Shown here: positions 46,642-55,860 of the stretch, in pieces
Numbering within the stretch: the first letter of the stretch is position 1
How the letters are laid out: each line of letters opens with the position of its first letter
DNA from: an uncultured Bacteroidia bacterium
GTDB taxonomy: Bacteria; Bacteroidota; Bacteroidia; Bacteroidales; Prolixibacteraceae
Direction of reading: 5' to 3'
Length of the DNA: 64,000 bases
Assembly: GCA_903927965.1 (NCBI GenBank)
Contig: CAIYPA010000329.1
Coordinates: 1-64,000, forward strand
Made by a program: the position numbers and the translations under genes
Notes under the pieces: generated by a model
Told to the model about the DNA's origin: nothing
Databases searched by the model: none
The model's input: the letters and a program-made list of their open reading frames with translations, nothing else

Positions 46642-47697
46642 TTAAAATGTTAAATGATAACTTAGCCCATATCCATTGTGTCCGAGGAACAAGGGCATTA
46701 TCGAAGATTTATAGCCTGAGATATTTGGTTTTTTTGATAGGATTTTTTGCCCCCTGCCCAAGGCAATTTCTCCGCAGGCATAACCAATCGCAATGGCTAA
46801 AGGATAATCGCCCGCCCAATGGACCCCATTGTTTACCATCGCATAACCCACAAGGCCCATAATGGAATAACCAACTGGTTTAATGTATTTATTGGTTGGA
46901 TAATTACCTGCAAGGATGGTTACGGTTGCCATGATTGTTGCCAGATGCCCCGAAGGAAACCCATCATAATTGGAAACATCTTTCTGATAAGTGCCCCAAT
47001 TGACAAATGGGTGCCATTCGCCACCAGATTTTGTCGATTGAAAGGGACTTTGCCGACCTGATAATCGCTTAAGTAGCTGTGTTGTAATGGCAAGTGAAAA
47101 AAACATTTCACCCAATTGCGAAGCAGTCTGTCTGGCGCGGTAATCATTTTTTGAGATACCATACCCCCAAAAACCACCGGCAACCATAATGCTCGGCCAA
47201 CCCTCACCCAGGAAATAGAAAAATGAATTCAGGTTTTGCGGCAAATCTAGAACCCCTACTTCCAAACTACCGATATTAAGCGCAACAGCCCGGTGAAATT
47301 TCCGATTGGGGTCAAGGTGAATGAATCTTCCAAATTGCTGGCATCCATCTAAAATTTGTTGATCAAAGGCAATCAACAGTGCGGAAGAACCAAGGATCAA
47401 TCCTATATTGCCAAGATTTCGCTTTGCGATAGTGACTTTAGCAAGTTGTCCCAGATCAGAGGGAACGTGTTTTATGAACTCAAACGGCCTGGGTTTATAA
47501 AAAAGGATCGACTCGGAGGAGTTCAAAGAATAAACCTGTGCTTTGGCCAATCGGACCGTATCCTTCCAGGATTTAAAAACTAAGGTATCCTTACCTTTAA
47601 AGTCCTCACCTGCTATCGATTTCAATGCGAAACAAGGCACTGCCAATAATAAAACCAGCAATCGGAAATTCAGAAACACTATTTTTCCATTCATCAT
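46642..47697 (-). CDS. PAP2-family phosphatase
   Basis: A 351-residue exported or membrane-associated phosphatase with an N-terminal signal/TM (FLNFRLLVLLLAVPCFALKSIAG) and hydrophobic segments around the catalytic domain. The three PAP2 signatures are KRLSGRQSP, GFPSGHLATIM and NNGVHWAGDYPLAIAIGYACGE, which supply the phosphate-binding Lys/Arg, the catalytic His and the His nucleophile. Substrates are usually lipid phosphates such as phosphatidic acid, phosphatidylglycerol phosphate or undecaprenyl pyrophosphate. Its ATG overlaps the upstream sulfatase gene's stop codon by 4 bp, so the two are coupled. Confidence 0.85.
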   Translation of the reverse strand: MMNGKIVFLNFRLLVLLLAVPCFALKSIAGEDFKGKDTLVFKSWKDTVRLAKAQVYSLNSSESILFYKPRPFEFIKHVPSDLGQLAKVTIAKRNLGNIGLILGSSALLIAFDQQILDGCQQFGRFIHLDPNRKFHRAVALNIGSLEVGVLDLPQNLNSFFYFLGEGWPSIMVAGGFWGYGISKNDYRARQTASQLGEMFFSLAITTQLLKRLSGRQSPFQSTKSGGEWHPFVNWGTYQKDVSNYDGFPSGHLATIMATVTILAGNYPTNKYIKPVGYSIMGLVGYAMVNNGVHWAGDYPLAIAIGYACGEIALGRGQKILSKKPNISGYKSSIMPLFLGHNGYGLSYHLTF

Positions 47698-49622
47698 TTA
47701 TTCCATTTGTTTAGGCGGTTTTTTTGGATATAATTTGCAGATTGATAATACATTATTGCCTCATTAACCACATTCTCGCCAGGTTGTTGCTTGTCAATTT
47801 TTCCTGTAAAACGATCAATTTTATAGGAGGTCACCTTTTGCTGGGGACTTAGAATTGTCAACCCATCATTTTTAATAAACCCCAATTTCTGATAATTGGC
47901 TATAAATGCCCTTTCGTCCACCTTGCTCATTTTCAGGATATCCTTGCCAAAAAATTTGCTTTCATAATTCCAGTTTAACAACCCGAACAACGTAGGTGCA
48001 ACATCAATCTGGCTCGACAATTTATCGATCCTTTGAGGTTGGATCAGGTTTGGGTTATAGACAATCAACGGAATCTGATATTCCATAAAGGGCAATTCCG
48101 CCTGACCTGCACTTCCTGCACAATGGTCGGCCATGATCACGATCAGGGTATTTTTGAACCATGGTTTCACACTTGCCTTACGGATCAGTTCCCCAATGGC
48201 ATAATCACAGTACTTTACGGCTCCCTCGCGGTTTGTACCGGAAGGGATATCGATAAACCCTTCAGGATAGGTAAATGGCCTATGATTGGAAGTGGTCATT
48301 GCCAGGTTCAGAAAGGGTTTCCCGGCAGCATATGAAAGATCGGCCTCCTTTATTACTTTTGTAAACAAATCCTGATCGCAGATGCCCCAAGCATTGGAAA
48401 ATGTAACCTCATTATCAGGGATTTGTCCATGATCTATAATGTTGTAACCGTTATTTTCGAAAAAATAGTTCATGTTGTCGAAATAGCCGTAACCCCCATA
48501 AATAAATTTCAGGTCGTAGCCCCTCTCTCTAAAAAGCTGGCCCATGGAGAACATATTTTCGCTATGGGCACGTTTGATCACACTTTGACCTGGCTTGGGA
48601 GGTGCCGAAAGCGCAACAGCCTCCAGTCCCCAGATGGTGCGTGTCCCGACGGCATAAAAGTTCGTGAACAGCAACGATTGATTGACCAGAGTATCAAGAG
48701 AGGGTGTTAGTTTACCTTTTTTGCTTCCCATGTATTCCAGGAATTCGCCACTCAAACTTTCGACGGTGACAAATAAAACGTTGTACCTTTTCTCCTCTCC
48801 CCCATCGTTTTTGACTTTACGCGTGATATCTGTCAACTCACTGTTGATGAATTCACTATTTTCAGTTTTAATCTCTTTCCTTAAATTCTGGAAATTGGTG
48901 GAGTTGTCACGTGTGGCATAAAACGTCTCATAATCAAGCTCATTGTTCAGGAAAGCTGCAAAAAGGGAATAGATCCCATTTTTTGAAAGTTCGTTGTTGT
49001 ACCTGTTGGACGTCTTTTCTGCCCAGCTAAAATTCACAAATAGGAAAGAGAGAACAGGCAACATTAAAAGACCTACTCCATATACCATCCTATTGGCTGG
49101 TTTACTTTTACTTTCCAGGGAAACTGATAGCCATTTCTTCTTCAAAATAAGATATATAATCGCCAAATCGCTGATCAATATCACACTTACCAAAAGCGGT
49201 ATCGGATAGGATTCCCAGATGTTGGTGAGCACTTCTGTTGTGTAAACAAGATAATCTACGGCAATAAAGTTATATCTTACACCAAATTCGTCCCAGAAGA
49301 AATATTCGGAGACCCCATTAAACAACAGGATGTAAAAAGCGATAAAATAGGCAGAATAGGCAAACCATTTGTGAAACCGGGAATTAAAGAATTTGTCGGT
49401 CACAAACATCAAAAAGATCACAAACGGGATCATAAAATAGGAGAACGCCACAGTATCGAAAAACAGCCCGATCAGGTAAAATCGGAGCAAACCGACAAGC
49501 GAGGTATTCACCTCACTTGCAGAAACTCCGCAAAGAATTGATCTGCTGATAAATGAGATAACAATGAATACGATATATAAAAGAAGGACACCTCCAAACC
49601 GGGTATTCAGAACTTTCTTCAT
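47694..49622 (-). CDS. LTA-synthase-like membrane phosphotransferase (3)
   Basis: A 642-residue membrane enzyme with five N-terminal TM segments (VLLLYIVFIVISFISRS and others) and a periplasmic sulfatase-fold domain. Motifs are LFVTVESLSGEFL (metal-binding Glu), the nucleophile region GTRTIWGLEAVAL (Thr), MTTSNHRPF and IVIMADHCAG (metal site). It is more distant from copies 1 and 2 than they are from each other, and is closest to classical LtaS/OpgB in having Thr at the nucleophile. It is the first gene of the operon, with a strong promoter directly upstream. It would use a phospholipid head group as donor. Confidence 0.86.
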   Translation of the reverse strand: MKKVLNTRFGGVLLLYIVFIVISFISRSILCGVSASEVNTSLVGLLRFYLIGLFFDTVAFSYFMIPFVIFLMFVTDKFFNSRFHKWFAYSAYFIAFYILLFNGVSEYFFWDEFGVRYNFIAVDYLVYTTEVLTNIWESYPIPLLVSVILISDLAIIYLILKKKWLSVSLESKSKPANRMVYGVGLLMLPVLSFLFVNFSWAEKTSNRYNNELSKNGIYSLFAAFLNNELDYETFYATRDNSTNFQNLRKEIKTENSEFINSELTDITRKVKNDGGEEKRYNVLFVTVESLSGEFLEYMGSKKGKLTPSLDTLVNQSLLFTNFYAVGTRTIWGLEAVALSAPPKPGQSVIKRAHSENMFSMGQLFRERGYDLKFIYGGYGYFDNMNYFFENNGYNIIDHGQIPDNEVTFSNAWGICDQDLFTKVIKEADLSYAAGKPFLNLAMTTSNHRPFTYPEGFIDIPSGTNREGAVKYCDYAIGELIRKASVKPWFKNTLIVIMADHCAGSAGQAELPFMEYQIPLIVYNPNLIQPQRIDKLSSQIDVAPTLFGLLNWNYESKFFGKDILKMSKVDERAFIANYQKLGFIKNDGLTILSPQQKVTSYKIDRFTGKIDKQQPGENVVNEAIMYYQSANYIQKNRLNKWNK

Positions 49623-49646
49623 GATAATTAACAGAGTTTAAAACTA

Positions 49647-49678
49647 CAAATATACGAACCTCACACCATTCAGGCAAA
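49647..49678 (-). promoter_or_regulatory. Bacteroidetes-type promoter for the sulfatase/PAP2 operon
   Basis: On the minus strand, TTTG (49675-49678) and TATATTTG (49647-49654) are separated by 20 bp. The start codon is 25 bp downstream. Both elements match the consensus; it is back to back with the candidate promoter for the diacylglycerol kinase gene. Confidence 0.55.
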
Positions 49679-49732
49679 CCAATCGCTGCTTTGAAAAATT
49701 AATTCATATTTTCATAGTTCATCCGATAAATG

Positions 49733-49740
49733 TACTTTTG
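49733..49740 (+). promoter_or_regulatory. -7 box for the diacylglycerol kinase gene
   Basis: TACTTTTG fits TAnnTTTG and lies 25 bp before the ATG at 49766. The -33 element is weak. The box overlaps the region just after the alternative ATG at 49730, which argues for the later start. Confidence 0.35.
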
Positions 49741-49765
49741 CACCGAACAAAGAACTCAGTTTTCT

Positions 49766-50659
49766 ATGAATCAATCGTTTGTAAAAGAAAAGATCATCTA
49801 TCTTATCAATCCGGTTTCAGGAACAGGCAAGAAAAAGCACCTCCCCGAATTAATTATGGAGATCAGCGACAAAAATATTTTTGAAACCGAGGTGATTTTT
49901 ACCCGATACAAAGGTGAGGCAACTGAAATAGTCGGAAAGAAACTCAAGGAAAATACCCGATATTTTGTGGCTGTCGGTGGCGATGGCACAGTCAATGAAA
50001 TTGCAAAATCGTTGCTCAACACCCAGGGAATCATGGGTATTATCCCGATCGGATCGGGAAATGGCCTTGCACGCCACCTTCAAATCCCACTCGATCCTAA
50101 AAAGGCGATTGAAACCATTAACAAACAAAGAGACAAAGCGATCGATTACGGGATGATCAATGGTAATCCTTTCTTTTGTACTTGTGGAGTCGGTTTTGAT
50201 GCCTTGATCGGCGAGAAATTTGGCAATTCCAAAGGACGTGGATTGTCCACCTATGTTAAAACAACAATTCGTGAGTTTTATAATTATATCCCTGATTCAT
50301 ATCAACTTACCATCGACAATAATTTACCGGTTACACATAAGGCATTTCTGATCACTTTTGCAAATGCATCGCAATACGGAAACGACGCCTACATTTCCCC
50401 CAATGCCGATATCAGTGATGGCAAACTTGATATATGCATTATGGCACCTTTCAAATTGCACAATGCAGCTGGAATCGGGGCCAGGTTGTTTTTAAAAAAT
50501 ATAGACAAAAGTAAGTTCCTGAATATCATTCAGGGAAGTAAAATTTTATTGGAACGTTCCTATGAAGGGGTTGTCCATTTTGATGGTGAACCCTGTCGAA
50601 TGGGAAAAATGTTGGAAATATCGGTGGTTGGAAAAGGATTGAAGGTGTTGGTTCCATAA
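49766..50659 (+). CDS. Diacylglycerol/lipid kinase
   Basis: A 297-residue cytoplasmic lipid kinase of the DAGK catalytic (YegS/DgkB-like) family. Signatures are YLINPVSGTGKKK, the nucleotide loop VGGDGTVNEIAKSL and the PIGSGNGLARHL motif, followed by the later FDGEPC catalytic-loop segment. It phosphorylates diacylglycerol or a related lipid to phosphatidate. It is divergent from the LTA-synthase-like operon, whose reactions would release diacylglycerol; recycling of that product is the natural role for this kinase (inference). The ATG at 49766 is preferred because it matches the family N-terminus. Confidence 0.88.
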   Translation: MNQSFVKEKIIYLINPVSGTGKKKHLPELIMEISDKNIFETEVIFTRYKGEATEIVGKKLKENTRYFVAVGGDGTVNEIAKSLLNTQGIMGIIPIGSGNGLARHLQIPLDPKKAIETINKQRDKAIDYGMINGNPFFCTCGVGFDALIGEKFGNSKGRGLSTYVKTTIREFYNYIPDSYQLTIDNNLPVTHKAFLITFANASQYGNDAYISPNADISDGKLDICIMAPFKLHNAAGIGARLFLKNIDKSKFLNIIQGSKILLERSYEGVVHFDGEPCRMGKMLEISVVGKGLKVLVP

Positions 50660-50684
50660 ATTTTCCTTTAAAATTTAATAATCA

Positions 50685-50718
50685 AACGCTGTCAGGAACT
50701 GCGTACGCTGACAGGTTT
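50685..50718. repeat. Interrupted palindrome
   Basis: AAACGCTGTCAG at the left and CTGACAGGTTT at the right pair through CTGTCAG/CTGACAG (7 of 7), with partial pairing outside and a 12-nt loop. No T-run follows, so it is more likely a REP-like intergenic element than an intrinsic terminator. Confidence 0.4.
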
Positions 50719-50746
50719 GAGCCCTTCAAAAAAAACCTAGAATGGT

Positions 50747-50806
50747 GATTTGGAATTTCTAATGTGCCTATGTGTTTTATCTATGCACCTATGTGTTTAA
50801 AAACCT
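50747..50806 (+). repeat. Dispersed intergenic repeat, copy 1
   Basis: About 60 bp built from words such as GATTTGGAATTTCT, ATGTGCCTATGTGTT and CTATGCACCTATGTG. The reverse complement of much of this element is at 59764-59862, so it is a dispersed family. With the palindrome at 50685 and a further short tandem of CCCCAAGC/TCCATGC-like words at 50920-50970, it fills the 312-bp gap between the lipid kinase and the ABC permease. I see no gene there. Confidence 0.6.
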
Positions 50807-50971
50807 GAAATATAAGCATATAGATTTCATTCAATGGCACAAACTTTGGGTTCAAGTACATTTTCAAATTTCCAAATTATTACATCTTCAAATTTTTCGG
50901 TCTCCCTTTTCCGGTGGCTGTGCGAAGCCGAAGCCCCGACTCCTTGCCCCAAGCTCCATGCCCCAAGCCAA

Positions 50972-53416
50972 TTACTCGGATCTCAACGAAACCCCTGAAT
51001 CAGAATTAATAGTGTGCCACAACTGACGGTAAATGGTGAACACTGCAACAAGGAATACGGCCGCAAATACGAAGACATAATTTGTAAGGCTAAGCGAGAC
51101 GTGATATGCAAATCGGTCAAGCCAGTAATAGGAGAGTAAAAACGCAATCGGCAAAGCGATGATCCCGGCAAAAGTGATCAGCCTGAAAATTTCTTTGGTC
51201 AAAAGAATGACCAACTCTTTGGTCCCGGCCCCCAGCACCTTTCGGATACCGATCTCTTTTGTACGGTAAATTGTGGTCAAGGCAAGCAGCGAATAAAGGC
51301 CCATGCAGGCAATAAAAATGGCAAAAAACGAAAATATCAGGGCAACCTGACCAGTTGATTGCTCTTCGTTGTAAAAATCACCCAAGCTTTGTTTCATCGC
51401 ATACTGCGAGAACTGATTGTTCGGATAAAGATGTTCCCACAATTTTTTAATCCTGGCTAAAGTTTCGGTATTGTATTCAGTCAATCTGATACTAATAAAC
51501 CTGATCTGGTTTGAACGTACAGGAAATAAAATAATTGGTTGTATTTCAGTATGTAACGACTCAAAATTAAAATTTTCGACTATTCCCTTAATGATCAGGC
51601 AATTTGTAGAAGTATCCGAATTGATGCGATATATAGTTGACCCAATCGGATCCTTTAGTCCAAGATGTTTGACAACTTCCTCATTGACAACAATATCGAT
51701 CGTATCTTTCGACTGGTGCGGTTTCCGTTCAAAACTTCCTTCTTTAAGCGTCATTCCATAGGTTTCGAAAAACATCGAATCGGCTCCCATGACAAACATC
51801 AACAAATTATTTGACCTGTCGGATCCGTTCTGGAAACTCTCCATGCCCATTGGTTTTCCCGGAACAACATCCGAAAAGGAGACATCCTCAACTCCTTCAA
51901 GTTCCAGCAACTTCTCCCGGAATCCTTTACCCCCGTCACTTAATCCAATAACATTCTGAATTACTATTAGTTGCTCTTTATCAAAACCAACCCCGATATT
52001 TTGGACGAACCTAAGTTGCCGATAGATTGTGGAAGTCGAATAGATGATCACAAGCGAAAACACAAACTGAATGATCACAAGGAGGCCGCGCAAACCCTTG
52101 CTGCTGGCACTGAACTGTTTTTGCTGTCTTAAAATCGCTGCCGGACTGAAGCGGATGATATAAAATGCTGGATAAATCCCGGCAAGGACGCCAGTGAAAA
52201 GGGTTATCCCAAAAATCAATGGTGATAATTTGAAAAGTAGCAATTGTATGTTCAGATTGGGGCCTTGTTCGGCAAGTACTGCATTTGGATAGATCAACTC
52301 GACAAGAACAAGTGCAAAGAACAAAGAGATAAAGCTGATTGTGATCGACTCGGCAAGGAGTTGTCTCGACAATTCACGCCGTTGCGATCCCAAAATCTTA
52401 CGGATGCCGATTTCACGCACCCTTCCGGCCAGTCGTGCCGTTGAAAGGTTCGCATAGTTTATACTGGCTATAAGGATGATCAGGATGGAAATCCCTGCAA
52501 TAATGAGTAAGGTCTGAATATTTACATTTTTTGAAAACTCATATTTCAGGTGTGAATACATATGGATATCGGAAACTTTTTGCAACCTGAGGACGAGGTA
52601 CTCATCCTGTTGGTTCATTTCCGCTATGGTTTTTCCCATCGTCTTCTCTATTTCGTTACCTGCTTCCTTAATAAAACCTTTAAGCAGTTTGTTTTCAAGC
52701 GATGACAGATCCAGAAAAGGTGGATCAGCAGGCTCAAACGGATTGGCTTGTTCATTGAACCTGTAATACGTATAAAGGTTAAACGAAGTCCAATCAAGCT
52801 TTGGCATGATCAATGAAGATATAGATACAAGCGATTCATAATGCAAGTGTGAATTGGACGGACAGTCTTCAACGATACCTGTTACTTTCCATTTTTTCTC
52901 TTTTTCGACTGTAAGGATTTTCCCAATGGCACCTTCAGGAAACAACTGATTGGCAATTGATTGCGATAAAACGATTGAACGTGGCTCATTTAAACAGGTT
53001 CGTGGATCCCCTTTTATCAGTTTAAAGCCAAAAAGATCGAAAAAAGTAGAATCAACATACAGGAGTTCTCTGCTTTTAAGTAATGTTGAAACTGGGGAAA
53101 TAACTGTAATGTCACGGTCGATCCTGAAAATACGGCACGATTGTTCAATTTCAGGTACATAAGGCTTGAGCCCAAATGCGAACATAGGGGATGTCAATGC
53201 AACCTTTGACTCCAGCCCACCCAGTTTTGAGTCGAGATAGACGCGGTAAAGCCGGTCAGAAGAGGGGTGAAAGTCATCATATTTGGCTTGCTGACTGATA
53301 TAGACCATCACCAAAATTGCACAAGCCATTCCTACCGCGAGACCAAAAACATTGATAAAAAAATATTCCTTGTTTCGCAGGAGGTTTCGGAATGCCAATT
53401 TCAGGTAGCTCTTCAT
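50972..53416 (-). CDS. MacB-like ABC transporter permease
   Basis: An 814-residue permease with the double FtsX/MacB_PCD layout. Order: N-terminal TM (VFGLAVGMACAILVMVYIS), a first periplasmic MacB_PCD domain (about 45-265), an FtsX TM block (about 300-450), a second periplasmic domain (about 480-660) and a second FtsX block (about 690-800) ending in YRQLWHTINSDSG. Repeated VREIGIRKILG and TKEIGIRKVLG loops are typical of the cytoplasmic part of FtsX. It works with the ATPase encoded 5 bp upstream. Such systems in Bacteroidetes are usually exporters or mechanotransmission devices for lipoproteins, peptides or antibiotics; the substrate is unknown. Confidence 0.9.
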   Translation of the reverse strand: MKSYLKLAFRNLLRNKEYFFINVFGLAVGMACAILVMVYISQQAKYDDFHPSSDRLYRVYLDSKLGGLESKVALTSPMFAFGLKPYVPEIEQSCRIFRIDRDITVISPVSTLLKSRELLYVDSTFFDLFGFKLIKGDPRTCLNEPRSIVLSQSIANQLFPEGAIGKILTVEKEKKWKVTGIVEDCPSNSHLHYESLVSISSLIMPKLDWTSFNLYTYYRFNEQANPFEPADPPFLDLSSLENKLLKGFIKEAGNEIEKTMGKTIAEMNQQDEYLVLRLQKVSDIHMYSHLKYEFSKNVNIQTLLIIAGISILIILIASINYANLSTARLAGRVREIGIRKILGSQRRELSRQLLAESITISFISLFFALVLVELIYPNAVLAEQGPNLNIQLLLFKLSPLIFGITLFTGVLAGIYPAFYIIRFSPAAILRQQKQFSASSKGLRGLLVIIQFVFSLVIIYSTSTIYRQLRFVQNIGVGFDKEQLIVIQNVIGLSDGGKGFREKLLELEGVEDVSFSDVVPGKPMGMESFQNGSDRSNNLLMFVMGADSMFFETYGMTLKEGSFERKPHQSKDTIDIVVNEEVVKHLGLKDPIGSTIYRINSDTSTNCLIIKGIVENFNFESLHTEIQPIILFPVRSNQIRFISIRLTEYNTETLARIKKLWEHLYPNNQFSQYAMKQSLGDFYNEEQSTGQVALIFSFFAIFIACMGLYSLLALTTIYRTKEIGIRKVLGAGTKELVILLTKEIFRLITFAGIIALPIAFLLSYYWLDRFAYHVSLSLTNYVFVFAAVFLVAVFTIYRQLWHTINSDSGVSLRSE

Positions 53417-53421
53417 TTAAA

Positions 53422-54114
53422 TCATATTATAACATTCGCACGAGAATAACTTTCTGTAACTACATGGCCATCAAATAAATGAATAATACGCTGGGATCGC
53501 TGCGCATGAACCATCGAGTGAGTGACCATGACAATTGTAGTCCCTTCTTCGTTTAAACGGATCAATTGCTGAATGATCTCCTCGCCCTGAGTCGAGTCAA
53601 GGTTCCCGGTAGGTTCGTCTGCAAGGATAATCCTGGGCTTTGCGACAACTGCCCTGGCCACTGCAATACGTTGCTGCTGGCCTCCTGAAAGTTCACTTGG
53701 AAAATAGCTGGCCCGATGTTTCATACTGAATTTTTCAAGCACCTGATCCACACGTTTTGCCCGTTCCGACTGGGGGACTTTCTGATAGATCAACGGTAAT
53801 TCGATATTTTCCCACGCGGTAAGGTCGTCGATGAGGTTAAAACTTTGAAATACGAATGCAAAATTGTTTTTTCGTATTTCTGTCCTGTTCCGTTCGTTTA
53901 GATCAGAAACCAACCTGCCATCCAGGATATATTGACCTGAACTTGGTGCATCAATCAGTCCGATCACGTTGAGCAACGAAGTCTTGCCACATCCTGAAGG
54001 ACCCATGATGCTTACAAACTCCCCTTCCGAAACGCTCAGGTTAATGTTTGTCAGGGCTTTCGTTTCAATATCCTTGTTCCTGAAAACCTTTCCTATGTCA
54101 ATTAGCTCTATCAT
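53422..54114 (-). CDS. ABC transporter ATPase (MacB/LolD type)
   Basis: A 230-residue nucleotide-binding subunit. Walker A is [11 protein letters not shown], the signature motif [14 protein letters not shown], Walker [13 protein letters not shown], and the H-loop is in MVTHSMVHA. These are all intact. The protein is of the size and type that pairs with MacB/LolCE-like permeases and its gene ends 5 bp before the permease gene starts. The divergent sigma-54 regulator gene upstream suggests control of this operon by it. Confidence 0.93.
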   Translation of the reverse strand: MIELIDIGKVFRNKDIETKALTNINLSVSEGEFVSIMGPSGCGKTSLLNVIGLIDAPSSGQYILDGRLVSDLNERNRTEIRKNNFAFVFQSFNLIDDLTAWENIELPLIYQKVPQSERAKRVDQVLEKFSMKHRASYFPSELSGGQQQRIAVARAVVAKPRIILADEPTGNLDSTQGEEIIQQLIRLNEEGTTIVMVTHSMVHAQRSQRIIHLFDGHVVTESYSRANVII

Positions 54115-54284
54115 AGATACTTATTATGCAAATTTAAAATCCGGCTGTTTTTCTTCAGAAGCATGAATTCCGGTCCTAAAGTAAAGAATTAACCTCAATT
54201 GAAGTACCCGGTTTAACACAAATCATACCATCAAAATATTACATTGTAAATCAAGCGATTGAAGAATTTTATAACAAATTGGAT

Positions 54285-54320
54285 GTTCGAATTCGTACAA
54301 TTGGTGAACGATTTCGTACA
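54285..54320. promoter_or_regulatory. Paired direct repeat, possible enhancer-binding site
   Basis: GTTCGAATTCGTACA (54285-54299) and GAACGATTTCGTACA (54306-54320) match at 12 of 15 positions and start 21 bp apart, two helical turns. They lie in the 372-bp divergent gap between the ABC operon and the sigma-54 response regulator gene. The spacing and position suit a dimeric NtrC-type activator acting on either side. No gene is seen in this gap. Confidence 0.42.
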
Positions 54321-54447
54321 TTTGCATTTGTTTAACAAGGTACGCTATACCAACAAATATTTCAACTTATTTCTAATTATTTCAATATATTACTGAATCA
54401 CAATACTTTAGAATTAGATACATTGATTTGTATTTCATTTTGATTTG

Positions 54448-54462
54448 TGGCTTGGTGTTTGT
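54448..54462 (+). promoter_or_regulatory. Possible sigma-54 promoter
   Basis: TGGC at 54448-54451 and TTGT at 54459-54462 keep the -24 GG and the spacing of the -12 element, though the invariant GC is GT here. It lies 24 bp before the start codon of the sigma-54 regulator gene and would imply autoregulation. Confidence 0.28.
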
Positions 54463-54486
54463 AACCGGATTTTAAAATAATTTACC

Positions 54487-55860
54487 ATGGAAAAATTTGG
54501 AAAAATTCTGGCTGTTGACGACAATGAGGACATCCTCTTTTCGCTAAGATTATTGATGAAACCACACGTTGAAAAAATTATTACCACCAATAATGTCACG
54601 TCAATTCCCGACCTGCTCAAAAATGAAGAATTTGATGTCATTCTTCTCGACATGAATTTTACCAAAGATGCTATCAGTGGTCAGGAAGGATTTTTCTGGT
54701 TGACAAAAATCCTTGAAATTGATCCGGATGCTGTTGTTTTGTTTATAACGGCTTATGGGGACATCGAAAAGAGTGTCCGCGCCATTAAGGAAGGTGCCAC
54801 AGATTTTATTCTTAAACCCTGGCAAAACGAAAAGTTGATGGCAACGGTCAATTCTGCCCTTAACCTGAGGCGGTCGAAAAAGGAGATCGAACAATTGAAA
54901 AGCCGTGCCAAAGCAATCAACAACATGATCAACCGTACCTTTAAAGATTTTATTGGTAACTCGACAGAGATGCAAAAAGTTTATACAACCATCTCGAAGG
55001 TTGCCGCAACTGATGCAAGTGTGTTGATCCTTGGCGAAAATGGTACAGGTAAAGAGTTGGTAGCAAGGGCATTGCACAACAATTCGAATAGGGTTGACGA
55101 AGCATTTGTAAGTGTTGACCTTACCTCTATCAGCGAGTCGCTCTTCGAGAGTGAGTTGTTCGGGCATACAAAAGGTTCATTTACAGATGCCAAGGTTGAC
55201 AGACCAGGACGTTTTGAAATCGCATCTGGAGGGACTTTGTTCCTTGATGAAATTGGAAACCTTCCAATGCCACTACAGGCTAAAATCCTCACCATGCTTG
55301 AACGGCGCGAAGTGACAAGGGTAGGCTCCAACAAACCGATCCCCATCGATATCCGGTTGATCTGTGCGACCAATATGCCATTGCACCAGATGATCGAAGA
55401 GGGTAAATTCCGCCAGGATCTTTTGTATCGGATCAATACTGTGGAGATTGACCTTCCCCCGCTTCGCGAACGACATGGTGATATCCCTTTGCTTGCGGTC
55501 CATTTCTTCCAGGTTTACACGAAGAAATACAAAAAACCGCTTCGCGGGTTTACAAAAGATGCGATGAAACGGTTGGAAGATGCTGCATGGCAAGGAAATG
55601 TACGGGAACTTCAGCATGTGATCGAGCGGGCTGTTATCATGAGTGAAACTGAATGGATCAATCCGGGTGACCTTCAGTTAAGGGCATTGAACAAAACGTC
55701 GGAAGAGTTGGAACTCGACAATTATGAACTTGACAAGGTTGAAAAAAATATCATTCTCAAAGTGATGAAAATGCACCAGGGGAACATATCAAAAGCAGCC
55801 GGTGAACTTGGGCTCACCCGTACCTCCCTCTATCGCAGAATGGAAAAATATGGACTCTAA
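54487..55860 (+). CDS. Sigma-54-dependent response regulator (NtrC family)
   Basis: A 457-residue activator. The receiver is at 1-120 with Asp55 (VILLDMNFT) and acidic pair AVDDNED. An AAA+ domain follows with Walker A GENGTGKELV, the sigma-54 contact loop GSFTDA (GAFTGA in the classical form, with GAFTDA-like variants common in Bacteroidetes) and Walker B GGTLFLDEIG. The C-terminus is a Fis-type helix-turn-helix (GNISKAAGELGLTRTSLYRRM). Its gene overlaps the histidine kinase gene by 11 bp, so they form a cognate pair. It is divergent from the ABC exporter operon, a likely target. Confidence 0.93.
   Translation: MEKFGKILAVDDNEDILFSLRLLMKPHVEKIITTNNVTSIPDLLKNEEFDVILLDMNFTKDAISGQEGFFWLTKILEIDPDAVVLFITAYGDIEKSVRAIKEGATDFILKPWQNEKLMATVNSALNLRRSKKEIEQLKSRAKAINNMINRTFKDFIGNSTEMQKVYTTISKVAATDASVLILGENGTGKELVARALHNNSNRVDEAFVSVDLTSISESLFESELFGHTKGSFTDAKVDRPGRFEIASGGTLFLDEIGNLPMPLQAKILTMLERREVTRVGSNKPIPIDIRLICATNMPLHQMIEEGKFRQDLLYRINTVEIDLPPLRERHGDIPLLAVHFFQVYTKKYKKPLRGFTKDAMKRLEDAAWQGNVRELQHVIERAVIMSETEWINPGDLQLRALNKTSEELELDNYELDKVEKNIILKVMKMHQGNISKAAGELGLTRTSLYRRMEKYGL

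Noticed and set aside
42672-49622. Lipoteichoic acid synthesis indicating a Gram-positive organism
   Set aside because: T9SS tail, OEP/TolC-like protein, LruC lipoproteins and Bacteroidetes promoters indicate a Gram-negative; LtaS-like proteins occur widely in such genomes.
50685-50718. Intrinsic terminator after the lipid kinase gene
   Set aside because: The hairpin is not followed by a T-run, so it is listed as a palindromic repeat instead.
50772-51026. 84-residue ORF between the lipid kinase and ABC permease
   Set aside because: It translates repeat words and overlaps the permease gene end on the opposite strand.
55802-55849. Early start for the histidine kinase gene
   Set aside because: It would overlap the response regulator gene by 59 bp; the ATG at 55850 gives an 11-bp overlap and a normal N-terminus.
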